A stretch of 64,000 nt of DNA from positions 11,936 through 75,935 of the forward strand of contig CAZJAH010000011.1 of the NCBI GenBank assembly GCA_964544155.1, in the 5' to 3' direction. The position numbers were made by a program, and so were the translations under genes. Shown piece by piece: positions 52,359-60,632 of the stretch. The notes beneath the pieces are model-generated. The model was not told the DNA's origin, did no database searches, and saw only the letters and a program-made list of their open reading frames with translations. Origin of the DNA: CAZJAH01 sp964544155 (GTDB taxonomy: Bacteria; Bacteroidota; Ignavibacteria; Kapaibacteriales; UBA2268). The first letter of the stretch is position 1, and every line of letters starts with the position of its first letter.

Positions 52359-53237
52359 ATGTTAGAAAGAAAAGTTAAAATTGCTGATAAATATGTAGGT
52401 GATGGACATCCGGTTTTTGTGGTTGCTGAGATAGGAATAAACCATAACGGCTCTATTGATCTTGCCAAGAAAATGATAGCCGGCGCCGCGGCTGCGGGAG
52501 CTGACGCTGTGAAATTTCAGAAAAGAACCCCTGAGCTTTGCGTTCCGCGCGATCAGTGGGATCTGGAGAGAGATACTCCATGGGGACGCATGAAGTACAT
52601 CGATTACCGGTATAAAGTAGAATTCGGTGAGAAAGAGTACTCTGAATTAGAAAAATTCTGCAGGGATAATAATATTCTCTGGACTGCATCATGCTGGGAT
52701 GAGCCTTCGGTAGATTTTATACATAAATTCGATATAAAATTTCACAAAGCTCCTTCAGCGGCATTGACAGACCTCACGCTTTTAAGTAAAATGAAAGCCT
52801 CAGGCCTGCCTTTGATGATATCATCCGGAATGTCGGAAATGCGCGAAATCGAGCAGGCGATCGACGTCCTTGGCAGGGATAATCTTCTCCTGGCGCATTC
52901 CACTTCTACCTATCCCTGCAAGCTGGATGAACTCAATCTGCGTGTAATCGTCACCCTGAAAGAAAAATATCCGGATATTCCCATTGGCTACTCGGGCCAT
53001 GAAACAGGGCTGGCTCCAACCTGGTCGGCAGTTACTCTCGGCGCTAATTTCATCGAAAGGCATGTTACGCTCGATCGCGCCATGTGGGGGACTGACCAGG
53101 CAGCTTCAGTCGAGATCGGAGGGCTTATCAGGCTGGTATCCAATATTCGCGATATAGAAGTGGCTATGGGCGACGGTATAAAAAAAGTATATGATAGTGA
53201 ATTGCCCGTAAGGAAAAAACTCAGAAAAGTAGTTTAA
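52359..53237 (+). CDS. NeuB-family sialic/ulosonic acid synthase lacking the SAF domain
   Basis: 293-residue TIM-barrel synthase that condenses phosphoenolpyruvate with an aldose to give a 2-keto-3-deoxy sugar acid. Signature segments are FVVAEIGINHNGSIDLAKKM, AAGADAVKFQKRTPELC, FKAPSAAL-like FHKAPSAALTDLTLLSKM, LPLMISSGMSEMREI, LLAHSTSTYPC and IPIGYSGHETG. The protein stops right after GDGIKKVYDSELPVRKKLRKV, where NeuB proteins normally go on to the ~60-residue SAF (antifreeze-like) domain. I chose the ATG at 52359, preceded by CAGGGGA, over a TTG at 52341. Confidence 0.9.
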   Translation: MLERKVKIADKYVGDGHPVFVVAEIGINHNGSIDLAKKMIAGAAAAGADAVKFQKRTPELCVPRDQWDLERDTPWGRMKYIDYRYKVEFGEKEYSELEKFCRDNNILWTASCWDEPSVDFIHKFDIKFHKAPSAALTDLTLLSKMKASGLPLMISSGMSEMREIEQAIDVLGRDNLLLAHSTSTYPCKLDELNLRVIVTLKEKYPDIPIGYSGHETGLAPTWSAVTLGANFIERHVTLDRAMWGTDQAASVEIGGLIRLVSNIRDIEVAMGDGIKKVYDSELPVRKKLRKVV

Positions 53238-53303
53238 TTCAGGCAAAGCAGTTATCTGTTTAAACAACGGGTTGAAAGTCTGAACCGCTGACAATTCAAA
53301 ATG

Positions 53304-53336
53304 CCTGGCAGAATAACTTTTCTGTCAGGTGTTTTA
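53304..53336 (+). terminator. Terminator-like hairpin after the NeuB-like gene
   Basis: CCTGGCAGA pairs with TCTGTCAGG (nine pairs, one wobble, eight-base loop) followed by TGTTTT. It lies 66 bases after the stop and probably ends the seven-gene transcript. Confidence 0.65.
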
Positions 53337-53492
53337 AGATTTGAGCAGCCTCACACTTTAAAATAGTCTATATCATTTGGCAGTTCGCAGAATACAGCCA
53401 TTAAACCGTAAATACTTTTTTTAGTTCACTACCGTAACCTTTCTTACGTCGGGATAAAAATATATTGATTTGTTTTTTATTATCTATATTAT

Positions 53493-54077
53493 ATGATACG
53501 AAATATTTATTCTTTAGTATTTATACTTTTTATTCTGATTCATTTGCCTGTGGCTTCTCAGGATATGCCGCAGGCTGAAAATTATCCTCTTCTTAAAAAA
53601 GCAAGGGAAATGTACTATAAAGCCACCGAGGAAGAGGAACACCTCAAAGAGGCACAGGAATTATTTACACAATTAAAATCGGAAGATGCCTCTCTGGCAG
53701 GCCTGGCGGAGACTTATCTCGGCTCGCTGAAAATGCTCGAGGGCAAATATGCTTTCTGGCCGAACAAAAAGCTATCACTTGTAAATGAAGGCTTTGATAT
53801 TATGGAGGCAGGTATAAAAAAATCCCCCCGGAATATTGAAGCGCTCTTTATTTATGGTACAACCTGCTATTATCTGCCATTTTTTCTGGGGAAAAGCGAT
53901 GAAGCCGAGGCCGCTTTAAAGCGCATTTTATTCCTGCTCAGGAATAACGCGGCTACAGGCTACGACCCGGAATTAGTGGTCAACGCCATGAAATTCATCC
54001 GCGAAAATATTGAGCTGGATAATAAAGAGATCCGGCTTTCGGACAAGCTTATTGACAAATATTCCGATAAACAATGA
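53493..54077 (+). CDS. Secreted TPR-like protein at the head of the carotenoid operon
   Basis: 194-residue exported protein: signal peptide MIRNIYSLVFILFILIHLPV with cleavage near ASQ. The mature part is all helical, with TPR-like repeats (YYKATEEEEHLKEAQELFTQL, LAGLAETYLGSLKMLEGKY, IEALFIYGTTCYYLPFFLG). Its stop codon overlaps the ATG of the crtD-like gene by four bases, so it is the first gene of the carotenoid operon. A role as a periplasmic scaffold is possible; no catalytic motif is visible and I do not recognise a named family. Confidence 0.7.
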   Translation: MIRNIYSLVFILFILIHLPVASQDMPQAENYPLLKKAREMYYKATEEEEHLKEAQELFTQLKSEDASLAGLAETYLGSLKMLEGKYAFWPNKKLSLVNEGFDIMEAGIKKSPRNIEALFIYGTTCYYLPFFLGKSDEAEAALKRILFLLRNNAATGYDPELVVNAMKFIRENIELDNKEIRLSDKLIDKYSDKQ

Positions 54078-55537
54078 AAAGCGCCGGGATTATCGGCGCC
54101 GGTGTTGGCGGACTGACAGCCGCCCTGATACTTTCCTCTAAAGGATTTAAGGTAAAGGTATTTGAGAAAAATTCCCGACCAGGCGGTAAACTCTCTGAAT
54201 TCAGGAAGAACGGTTATCGCTTTGATACAGGGCCAACGCTGCTGACTATGCCCTTTGTGTTTGATATGATCTTCGAAGAATGCGGAATGAAAAGAGATGA
54301 TTTTTTTCATTATTCAAAAATCGACCGGGGAGTAAGGAATTTCTTCCCGGACGGCATGATTCTGAATACTTACAGTACGGCTGACAGAACATTAAGAGAA
54401 ATCGCTGAGAAGATCCCTTCCGAAAAGGATAATTTCAAAAGGTATTTAAAGTATTCAAAAGGAATTTATGACAAGACGGCCTGGCTTTTTCTTTTCCAAC
54501 CCTTTCATGAGCTTAAAAGGCTTTTATTTAAGCAGAAAAAAATTCCCAATCCCATTGTTTTTTTGATGATAGACGCATTCAGGACAATGCACAAAGCCAA
54601 CAGTTCATTTTTTAAGGATGAGAGGCTTATTAGCATGATGGACCGCTTTGCTACATATAATGGCAGCGATCCATACCGGGCTCCGGCTACCCTGAATATA
54701 ATCCCTTACGTGGAATATGTGCTGGGCGCCTACTATCCTGACGGCGGCCTTTACAGAATAATTGAAGGACTTGAAAAAGCAGCTGCCGCAATGGGTACGG
54801 AGTTTCATTATGATTCAGATGTACAGGGCATTCTTACAAAAAACAATAAAGCAAAAGGGCTCAAAGTAAACAGAGAAAAATTAGAATTTGATTACATAAT
54901 TTCCAACGCAGATGTCAGTTATACTTTTGAAAAACTGCTTGGGATCAATCGAAAAACTAATGACGAACCCTCGCTTTCGGGTATGGTTTATCTTTGGGGG
55001 ATTAACAGAAAACTGGAAGAACTGGCACACCATAATGTATTTTTCCCGGAAAATTACAAACAGGAATTTATTGATATTTTCGATGAAAAGCGTGTTCCTT
55101 CTGATCCTGCTGTATATGTATCCGTCAGCGCGAGAACCGAAGCAGAAGACGTTCCCGCCGGTAAGGACAATCTCTTCATACTTGTGAATATGCCCAATAC
55201 TGATTCCGGTTATCCGGATAATGTTGAAGATATCATAAGGGACAAAATATTTCAAAGAATAATAAAACACGGATTTGATATAACATCGGCAATAGAATTT
55301 GAAGAAGTAATTTCCCCCTTCGATTTGGAGGGCAGGCTCAATGCTTACAAGGGCAGCATTTACGGCGGGTCATCAAATAATATGTCAGCGGCATTCCGCA
55401 GGCAGGCCAACCGCTGCCGTGAGATATCGAATTTATACTTCGCGGGCGGATCGGCGCACCCCGGAGGCGGGATACCGCTTACAGCCTTATCCGGCAAGCA
55501 TTGCGCGGATCTAATCATAGAAGATAAAAACAAATAA
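54074..55537 (+). CDS. crtD: Carotenoid desaturase, CrtD-like (CrtI family)
   Basis: 487-residue membrane-associated flavoprotein. IIGAGVGGLTAALILSSKGF is the FAD site, PGGKLSEFRKNGYRFDTGPT the substrate-channel start, and the C-terminal FAGGSAHPGGGIPLTALSGK the closing FAD motif of CrtI-family enzymes. The mid-section (MMDRFATYNGSDPYRAPATL, DGGLYRIIEGLEKAA) looks more like Bacteroidota CrtD (1-hydroxycarotenoid 3,4-desaturase) than phytoene desaturase. With CruF in the operon this fits, as CrtD acts on 1-hydroxylated carotenoids. Assignment between CrtD and other desaturases is inferred. Confidence 0.8.
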   Translation: MKSAGIIGAGVGGLTAALILSSKGFKVKVFEKNSRPGGKLSEFRKNGYRFDTGPTLLTMPFVFDMIFEECGMKRDDFFHYSKIDRGVRNFFPDGMILNTYSTADRTLREIAEKIPSEKDNFKRYLKYSKGIYDKTAWLFLFQPFHELKRLLFKQKKIPNPIVFLMIDAFRTMHKANSSFFKDERLISMMDRFATYNGSDPYRAPATLNIIPYVEYVLGAYYPDGGLYRIIEGLEKAAAAMGTEFHYDSDVQGILTKNNKAKGLKVNREKLEFDYIISNADVSYTFEKLLGINRKTNDEPSLSGMVYLWGINRKLEELAHHNVFFPENYKQEFIDIFDEKRVPSDPAVYVSVSARTEAEDVPAGKDNLFILVNMPNTDSGYPDNVEDIIRDKIFQRIIKHGFDITSAIEFEEVISPFDLEGRLNAYKGSIYGGSSNNMSAAFRRQANRCREISNLYFAGGSAHPGGGIPLTALSGKHCADLIIEDKNK

Positions 55538-55591
55538 TAAACGTGTACGTTTAAGATATTCAATTTAGTAAAAGATACTCGGATCACTCAA

Positions 55592-57070
55592 ATGAAAAAA
55601 GCCGCTATAATCGGTTCAGGTTTCGGAGGGCTTTCCCTAGGTATACGCTTGCAGGCTAAGGGCTGGCAGGTGAAAATATTTGAGAAAAATTCACAGCCCG
55701 GCGGCCATGCGAACCAATTGCTTAAAAAGGGGTACAAGTTCGATATGGGGCCATCGCTCATAACAGCACCGGATATACTCGGTAATGTTTTCAAATCAGC
55801 AGGCAAGAATATTGAAGATTACCTCGACCTGCTTCTGCTCGATCCTTATTACAGGATTTATTTCCACGACAAATCTTATATTGACTATTCCGGCGATGAG
55901 GAATTCATGAAAGCTCAGATGGCTGTTTTCAACAAAGGCGACGCCGGGAAATATGATAAATTCATCGAAAACTCCAGAAAGATTTACGAAGCAGTCATTA
56001 AGGAGGGCCTCGGCTCAACTCCTTTCAATAAGCCGTCGGTAATGGCTAAGTTTGTGCCCAAGGCAATGAGCATGAAGGCCTTTTACTCATCATACGGTCT
56101 GGCATCGAAGTATTTTAGTGATTTCAGGCACAGGTTTATGTTTTCATTCCACCCCTTATTTATCGGCGGCAACCCTTTTCGTGTACCAGCGATATACCTG
56201 ATGATATCTTACTTAGAAAAGGAAGGAGGCGTATGGTTTACTAAGGGAGGAATGAAAAGCCTGGTGGACGCTTTTGTTAAGGTATTCAGCGAGCTGGGAG
56301 GAGAGATAAGCCTTGATTCCGAGGTGAGGGAAATTAAGCTCGATAATGGAAAAGCAAAAGGAATAATCACTGATAAAGAGGACTACGACTGCGATATAGT
56401 TATTTCCAACGCGGACGTTACCCATACATATTCAAAGCTTATTAAAGGCGACGCTTCCAAAAGGTGGTCGAAGCAAAAGCTGGAAAAATCAAAGTTCTCC
56501 ATGGGCGCCTTCCTGCTGTATCTGGGGGTTAGAAAAAAATATCCCGAACTGCTTCACCACACTCTTATCCTGTCGCCCAGGTATAAGCCATTGATAGATG
56601 ATATTTTTGATAATAAAATACTGCCTGATGATTTCTCAATGTATCTTCATGTGCCTACACGCAGCGATGAGAGCATGGCTCCGGAAGGATGCGAGAGCAT
56701 CTATGTGCTGGTTCCTGTGGCGAATTTGCAGAGCGGCATTAATTGGGATGAAAAAGCAAGGCCATTTGCTAACACAATTATTAATTTTCTGGAAGCTGAC
56801 TTCAATATGGTCGGACTCAGAGAGAATATTGAAGTTGAGGAAATCTTTACTCCCAAAGATTTTATGGAGCAGAGAAATTCCCATATGGGCACGCCCTGGG
56901 GAATGGAACCCGTCCTGGCTCAGACGGCATATTTTCGGCCGCACAATAAAAGCGAGGATATCGAAAACCTCTACCTTGTTGGAGCAGGTACTCATCCCGG
57001 CGGAGGACTGCCCGGTGTGATGCTTTCAGCTGAGGCGACTGAGAAACTAATTGTTGAGGATAACGTATAA
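55592..57070 (+). CDS. crtI: Phytoene desaturase
   Basis: 492-residue CrtI-family enzyme that oxidises phytoene to lycopene in several steps. FAD site IIGSGFGGLSLGIRLQAKGW, PGGHANQLLKKGYKFDMGPS, the conserved FHPLFIGGNPFRVPAIYLM and WFTKGGMKSLVDAF segments, and the C-terminal VGAGTHPGGGLPGVMLSAEAT match phytoene desaturases. It is the second CrtI-like enzyme of the operon, 54 bases after the first; both are full length, so this is not a decayed duplicate. Confidence 0.88.
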   Translation: MKKAAIIGSGFGGLSLGIRLQAKGWQVKIFEKNSQPGGHANQLLKKGYKFDMGPSLITAPDILGNVFKSAGKNIEDYLDLLLLDPYYRIYFHDKSYIDYSGDEEFMKAQMAVFNKGDAGKYDKFIENSRKIYEAVIKEGLGSTPFNKPSVMAKFVPKAMSMKAFYSSYGLASKYFSDFRHRFMFSFHPLFIGGNPFRVPAIYLMISYLEKEGGVWFTKGGMKSLVDAFVKVFSELGGEISLDSEVREIKLDNGKAKGIITDKEDYDCDIVISNADVTHTYSKLIKGDASKRWSKQKLEKSKFSMGAFLLYLGVRKKYPELLHHTLILSPRYKPLIDDIFDNKILPDDFSMYLHVPTRSDESMAPEGCESIYVLVPVANLQSGINWDEKARPFANTIINFLEADFNMVGLRENIEVEEIFTPKDFMEQRNSHMGTPWGMEPVLAQTAYFRPHNKSEDIENLYLVGAGTHPGGGLPGVMLSAEATEKLIVEDNV

Positions 57071-57115
57071 CCCAAAAATTTAAGCTTTATGTAAACATTT
57101 TTTGGGAGAAAAAAT

Positions 57116-57868
57116 ATGAATAAAATACTTACATTGATGATAGCATTAGTCCTTAGCGTACCTGCTTGGGCGCAGGAAGATGTTCTTTCAGCTCAGGATA
57201 ATGACAAAGACAGCACAAACAAAATGTCGAATGTAGTGAATTTCAATATCGGCCTGCAGCTTGGGTTTCCAACAGGTGAGTACAAGAATCAGAATGATGA
57301 AGTTGGTTTCGGTATCGGTGGTAACCTGGCCTTTAACATAAAAGGCGCGCCGCTCTATGTCGGAATCGACGGCGCGTATCTGGTAATGAGTTCCCGGGAA
57401 AGAGTAGAGCAATTCAGCACTACAATACCTGATGTTCGAGTAAGGGTGAACACAACCAATTCCCACAGCTTTTTTCACGGATTTCTCAGATTTCAGGCGG
57501 ATGAAGGGCCTATTCAGCCTTACTTTGAAGGCCTCATTGGTTTTAACTATCTAAGTACCACAACAACAATTGAAGACGTTGATTTTGATGATGATCAGGA
57601 TATAGCTTCATCAAACGATTTAAGCGATTTTGCGTTTAGTTATGGAGTCGGCGGCGGGCTTGCTATCCCGGTTTCAACATTCGAGTCGGAAGAAGGCCAC
57701 GGCATGCAGCTTTTGATAGATCTGGGAGCGAAATATATTAAGGGCGGTGAGGCCGAATACCTGAAAGAAGACGGCAAGCAGATTGTTGACGGCGAAGTTA
57801 TTTACGAAATAACAAAATCTAGAACCGATATGTTGAGTGCAAGAATAGGAGTGACACTTAAATTCTGA
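57116..57868 (+). CDS. Outer-membrane beta-barrel protein within the carotenoid operon
   Basis: 250-residue exported barrel. A signal peptide (MNKILTLMIALVLSVPAWAQ) precedes a short Asp/Asn-rich linker and beta strands (GLQLGFPTGEYKNQN, GGNLAFNIKGAPLYVGIDGAY, PYFEGLIGFNYLSTT, FSYGVGGGLAIPV) closing with SARIGVTLKF and a terminal Phe. GGGAGA is a strong ribosome site. It is placed between crtI and crtB, unusual for a barrel; it may be involved in placing carotenoid in the outer membrane, but that is inference. Confidence 0.78.
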   Translation: MNKILTLMIALVLSVPAWAQEDVLSAQDNDKDSTNKMSNVVNFNIGLQLGFPTGEYKNQNDEVGFGIGGNLAFNIKGAPLYVGIDGAYLVMSSRERVEQFSTTIPDVRVRVNTTNSHSFFHGFLRFQADEGPIQPYFEGLIGFNYLSTTTTIEDVDFDDDQDIASSNDLSDFAFSYGVGGGLAIPVSTFESEEGHGMQLLIDLGAKYIKGGEAEYLKEDGKQIVDGEVIYEITKSRTDMLSARIGVTLKF

Positions 57869-58770
57869 CAGGCAATGAAAAATACTGGCAGCTGCCGGGA
57901 TACCGGCCGTCATTCTTATATGCTTCGGAAATAATAAAGCACTATGCGAGGAGCTTTTCCGTAGCGTCGAGATTTTTGCCCGAAAAGAAAAGATGGGCCA
58001 CGTATGCTGTTTATTCATTTTGCCGATATGCCGATAATTTAGTCGATAACCCCAGGGATCGCGCCGTTGAGCAGCTACTGGGCGAGTTAAACAATCTGAA
58101 AGAAGAGCTTGATATCGCCTGCGTAACGGGCGAATCAGAGCATCCCGCTCTTAAGCCCTTTGTACTTTCATGCCGCCTGTACGATATACCCGTAAAGTAC
58201 GCGTATGATCTTATCGAAGGCGTAACCATGGACTTAAACCAATTCCGCTACAAGAACTTTGATGAGCTGTACCTTTTCTGCTACCGGGTGGCGGCTGTTG
58301 TGGGGCTTATGATGACTTATATCCTGGGATTCCGCGATAAAGAAGTACCGTATTATGCTGAGAAAATGGGCATCGCCATGCAGCTCACGAATATTCTCAG
58401 GGATATCAAGGAAGATAAAGACATGGGCAGGATATATCTGCCTTTGGATGAAATGGAACAATTCGGGATAAGTGAGAGGGATATTATCGAGGAAAATTTT
58501 TCGGCGGAAATGGAAAAATTTATGCGCTTCCAGGTAGAAAGAGCTCATGAATACTACGAAGAAGCCCTTCCCGGGATAAGAGGGCTGGATAAGAGCGCCA
58601 GGTTTGCCATCTATGCCGCCGCAAGGATTTACAGGGGAATACTCCGGAAGATCGAAGAGAGAGGGTTCAATCCGTTTCTGGGCAGAGTTTACGTCCCTAA
58701 CAGCCGTAAGCTTGGGATACTTATACATGAATTTGTGAAAGTCAGAGCAGGCATGAACGACAAGGAATGA
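57865..58770 (+). CDS. crtB: Phytoene synthase, non-canonical start
   Basis: Squalene/phytoene synthase family; condenses two geranylgeranyl diphosphates. The Asp-rich motifs are YADNLVD (first) and NILRDIKEDKDMGRIYLP (second), with FLPEKKRWATYAVYSFCRYA the family start region. Translation in the same frame continues upstream with conserved-looking FLYASEIIKHYARSFSVASR back to the stop of the preceding gene, where no ATG, GTG or TTG exists; the first TTG (57976) would cut off the first helix. I place the start at CTG 57865 (CTGA overlap with the upstream stop, AGGAG 13 bases before); ATT at 57862 is an alternative. Confidence 0.78.
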   Translation: MTGNEKYWQLPGYRPSFLYASEIIKHYARSFSVASRFLPEKKRWATYAVYSFCRYADNLVDNPRDRAVEQLLGELNNLKEELDIACVTGESEHPALKPFVLSCRLYDIPVKYAYDLIEGVTMDLNQFRYKNFDELYLFCYRVAAVVGLMMTYILGFRDKEVPYYAEKMGIAMQLTNILRDIKEDKDMGRIYLPLDEMEQFGISERDIIEENFSAEMEKFMRFQVERAHEYYEEALPGIRGLDKSARFAIYAAARIYRGILRKIEERGFNPFLGRVYVPNSRKLGILIHEFVKVRAGMNDKE

Positions 58771-59489
58771 TAAAAGCCCGCCATAGCGTCCCGGCTGACT
58801 TTTTTTTCAGGCCATATATTAAAAGGCTTATGAAAAAAAGTTTTTGCTCTATGCACCTTCACGGCACTGTTCCGGAAACAAAGGATCATCCCGTGATACT
58901 TTTGCCCAATCATTCCACCTGGTGGGACGGCTTTTTTGCTTACCTAATCAATGATATTTTTTTTCAAAAAAAATTTTACATAATGATCGTAGAGCGGCAG
59001 CTGAGTAAATACAGATTTTTTACTAAGCTCGGAGGATTTTCCATTGATCATGAATCTCCAAAAAAAATGATCAGGTCCCTTCAGTACGCGGCTTCAATTC
59101 TCGACTCTGAAAAATCGCCGTTAATGACTATTTTCCCGCAAGGTGAGCTGCTCCCCAATAGGATTGAAGATTTTTCCGCAAAAAGAGGAGTGGGAACTAT
59201 ACTGAATAATATGAGAAAACCCGCCTGCCTGCTTCCGCTGGCTATAAGGCCCATGCTATTAAATGAGCAGGTGCCTCATGTTTTCTTTAAATTCGGTACC
59301 GCGAAGATAGCCGGAAGCGGTGAATTTCAATCCAATCTGTATGCGGCTGAAATGAGTTCCATGCTAAATGATATTGATGAAAGTGTTTTCAGAGGCGAGA
59401 CAGGAAAGACATTCTTCATGGGAAAGAAAACTACAGGTGGCGGCACTGAAGATTTCTTTGAAAGGCTGAGGAAAAGAAATGCCCGCTGA
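58767..59489 (+). CDS. cruD: PlsC-type acyltransferase, CruD-like
   Basis: 240-residue 1-acyl-sn-glycerol-3-phosphate-acyltransferase fold. The catalytic HX4D is in LPNHSTWWDGFFAY, and FPQGELLPNRIEDFSAKRG is the second conserved block. The ATG overlaps the end of crtB (ATGA). In Chlorobi, CruD acylates the carotenoid glucoside; given the downstream CruC-like glycosyltransferase and CruF, that role is likely here. A plain lipid acyltransferase is the alternative, so the symbol is provisional. Confidence 0.75.
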   Translation: MIKARHSVPADFFFRPYIKRLMKKSFCSMHLHGTVPETKDHPVILLPNHSTWWDGFFAYLINDIFFQKKFYIMIVERQLSKYRFFTKLGGFSIDHESPKKMIRSLQYAASILDSEKSPLMTIFPQGELLPNRIEDFSAKRGVGTILNNMRKPACLLPLAIRPMLLNEQVPHVFFKFGTAKIAGSGEFQSNLYAAEMSSMLNDIDESVFRGETGKTFFMGKKTTGGGTEDFFERLRKRNAR

Positions 59490-60612
59490 TCTGATATTCT
59501 ACATACAGATATCAATCATATTGCTGTTATTTTTATTAATATCAATTACGGCAATAAATGCCTTAGCCGGGCCATTTCTAAAAAAGAAGCATATAATTGA
59601 AAAGAATAAAGCACCTAAAGTATCCGTATTGGTTCCCGCCCGCGATGAGGAAAACAATATACGCGGCAGTTACGGCAGCCTGAAAAAACTAGACTATCCG
59701 GATTATGAAGTCATCTGGCTTGATGATAATTCCTCGGACAGCACTTATGAAATAATCAGTAATCTTACAAAAAATCAGGAAAATTTCAGGGTAATCAAAG
59801 GCAAACCCCTGCCTGAAGGATGGCTCGGCAAGAATTGGGCATGTATGCAGCTCGCCGAGGCATCAAATGGTGATATACTCGTATTTACCGACGCGGATAA
59901 CAGGCACGAACCTCACGCACTGACTGAAACAGTACATAAAATGGACCAGTATAGGCTGGATATGCTCAGCGCCTTCCCCAGACAACAAACCGGGACTCTG
60001 GCGGAAAAGCTCATTTTGCCGATGATAGACCTTATACTTTATTCCATGCTTGTGCTATGGTCAACACTTTTTGCCAAACATAAGATGTTTGCCGCCGCCA
60101 ACGGCCAGTGGATAGCATTCCGAAAGGAAGCGTATTTCGCGCATGGCGGCCATGAACTCGTCAAAAACGAAGTCGTGGAAGATGTGGCATTCAGCAGCAA
60201 ATTTAAATCGCACGGCAGAAGAATACTTACCTGCTCGGGCATACATGCCGTCGAGGCCAGAATGTACCATTCATTCGGTGAAGTGTGGCAGGGCCTCGGT
60301 AAGAACTTATTCGGTATAGCGGGATTCAGCGTATTTAATCTGGCAGTTATGCTCGGAATTATAGGTATCAGCGGCCTGGGCCCTTTTATCCTGGCGGTAA
60401 TTTCGCCGGATATTCTTTCCGCGATAGCTTTAGCGCTGCTGTTTATTTGGAAAGGATTGCTGGCATTGAGGTTTAAAAATAATTTTCCTGTGAGCGTGTT
60501 TCTTCATCCAATATCTGTGGCGCTGATAATAGCGTTGGGAATTAACTCATATTATCTTACAAAAAGCGGAAAAATAAGCTGGAAAGGAAGGAACATAAAA
60601 CCGGAACTTTAA
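59479..60612 (+). CDS. cruC: Carotenoid glycosyltransferase, CruC/CrtQ-like GT2
   Basis: 377-residue GT2 with an N-terminal membrane helix (residues 5-28), a catalytic domain showing VSVLVPARDEENNIRGSYGSL, LDDNSSDSTYE, VFTDADNRHEP and EVVEDVAFSSKF, and three C-terminal membrane helices (about 285-365). This layout matches CruC (1'-hydroxy-gamma-carotene glucosyltransferase) and CrtQ. It overlaps the acyltransferase gene by 11 bases. It should put a sugar on the hydroxyl made by CruF. Confidence 0.78.
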   Translation: MPADLIFYIQISIILLLFLLISITAINALAGPFLKKKHIIEKNKAPKVSVLVPARDEENNIRGSYGSLKKLDYPDYEVIWLDDNSSDSTYEIISNLTKNQENFRVIKGKPLPEGWLGKNWACMQLAEASNGDILVFTDADNRHEPHALTETVHKMDQYRLDMLSAFPRQQTGTLAEKLILPMIDLILYSMLVLWSTLFAKHKMFAAANGQWIAFRKEAYFAHGGHELVKNEVVEDVAFSSKFKSHGRRILTCSGIHAVEARMYHSFGEVWQGLGKNLFGIAGFSVFNLAVMLGIIGISGLGPFILAVISPDILSAIALALLFIWKGLLALRFKNNFPVSVFLHPISVALIIALGINSYYLTKSGKISWKGRNIKPEL

Positions 60613-60632
60613 GAACCCGCATCCGCCCGGAT

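Noticed and set aside
46549..53237. Standard sialic, legionaminic or pseudaminic acid locus
   Set aside because: No UDP-sugar hydrolase/2-epimerase, 4,6-dehydratase or N-acetyltransferase; a transketolase pair takes their place.
54074..57070. Recent duplication of one desaturase gene
   Set aside because: The two CrtI-like proteins differ widely apart from the FAD motifs, so they are old paralogs with separate roles.
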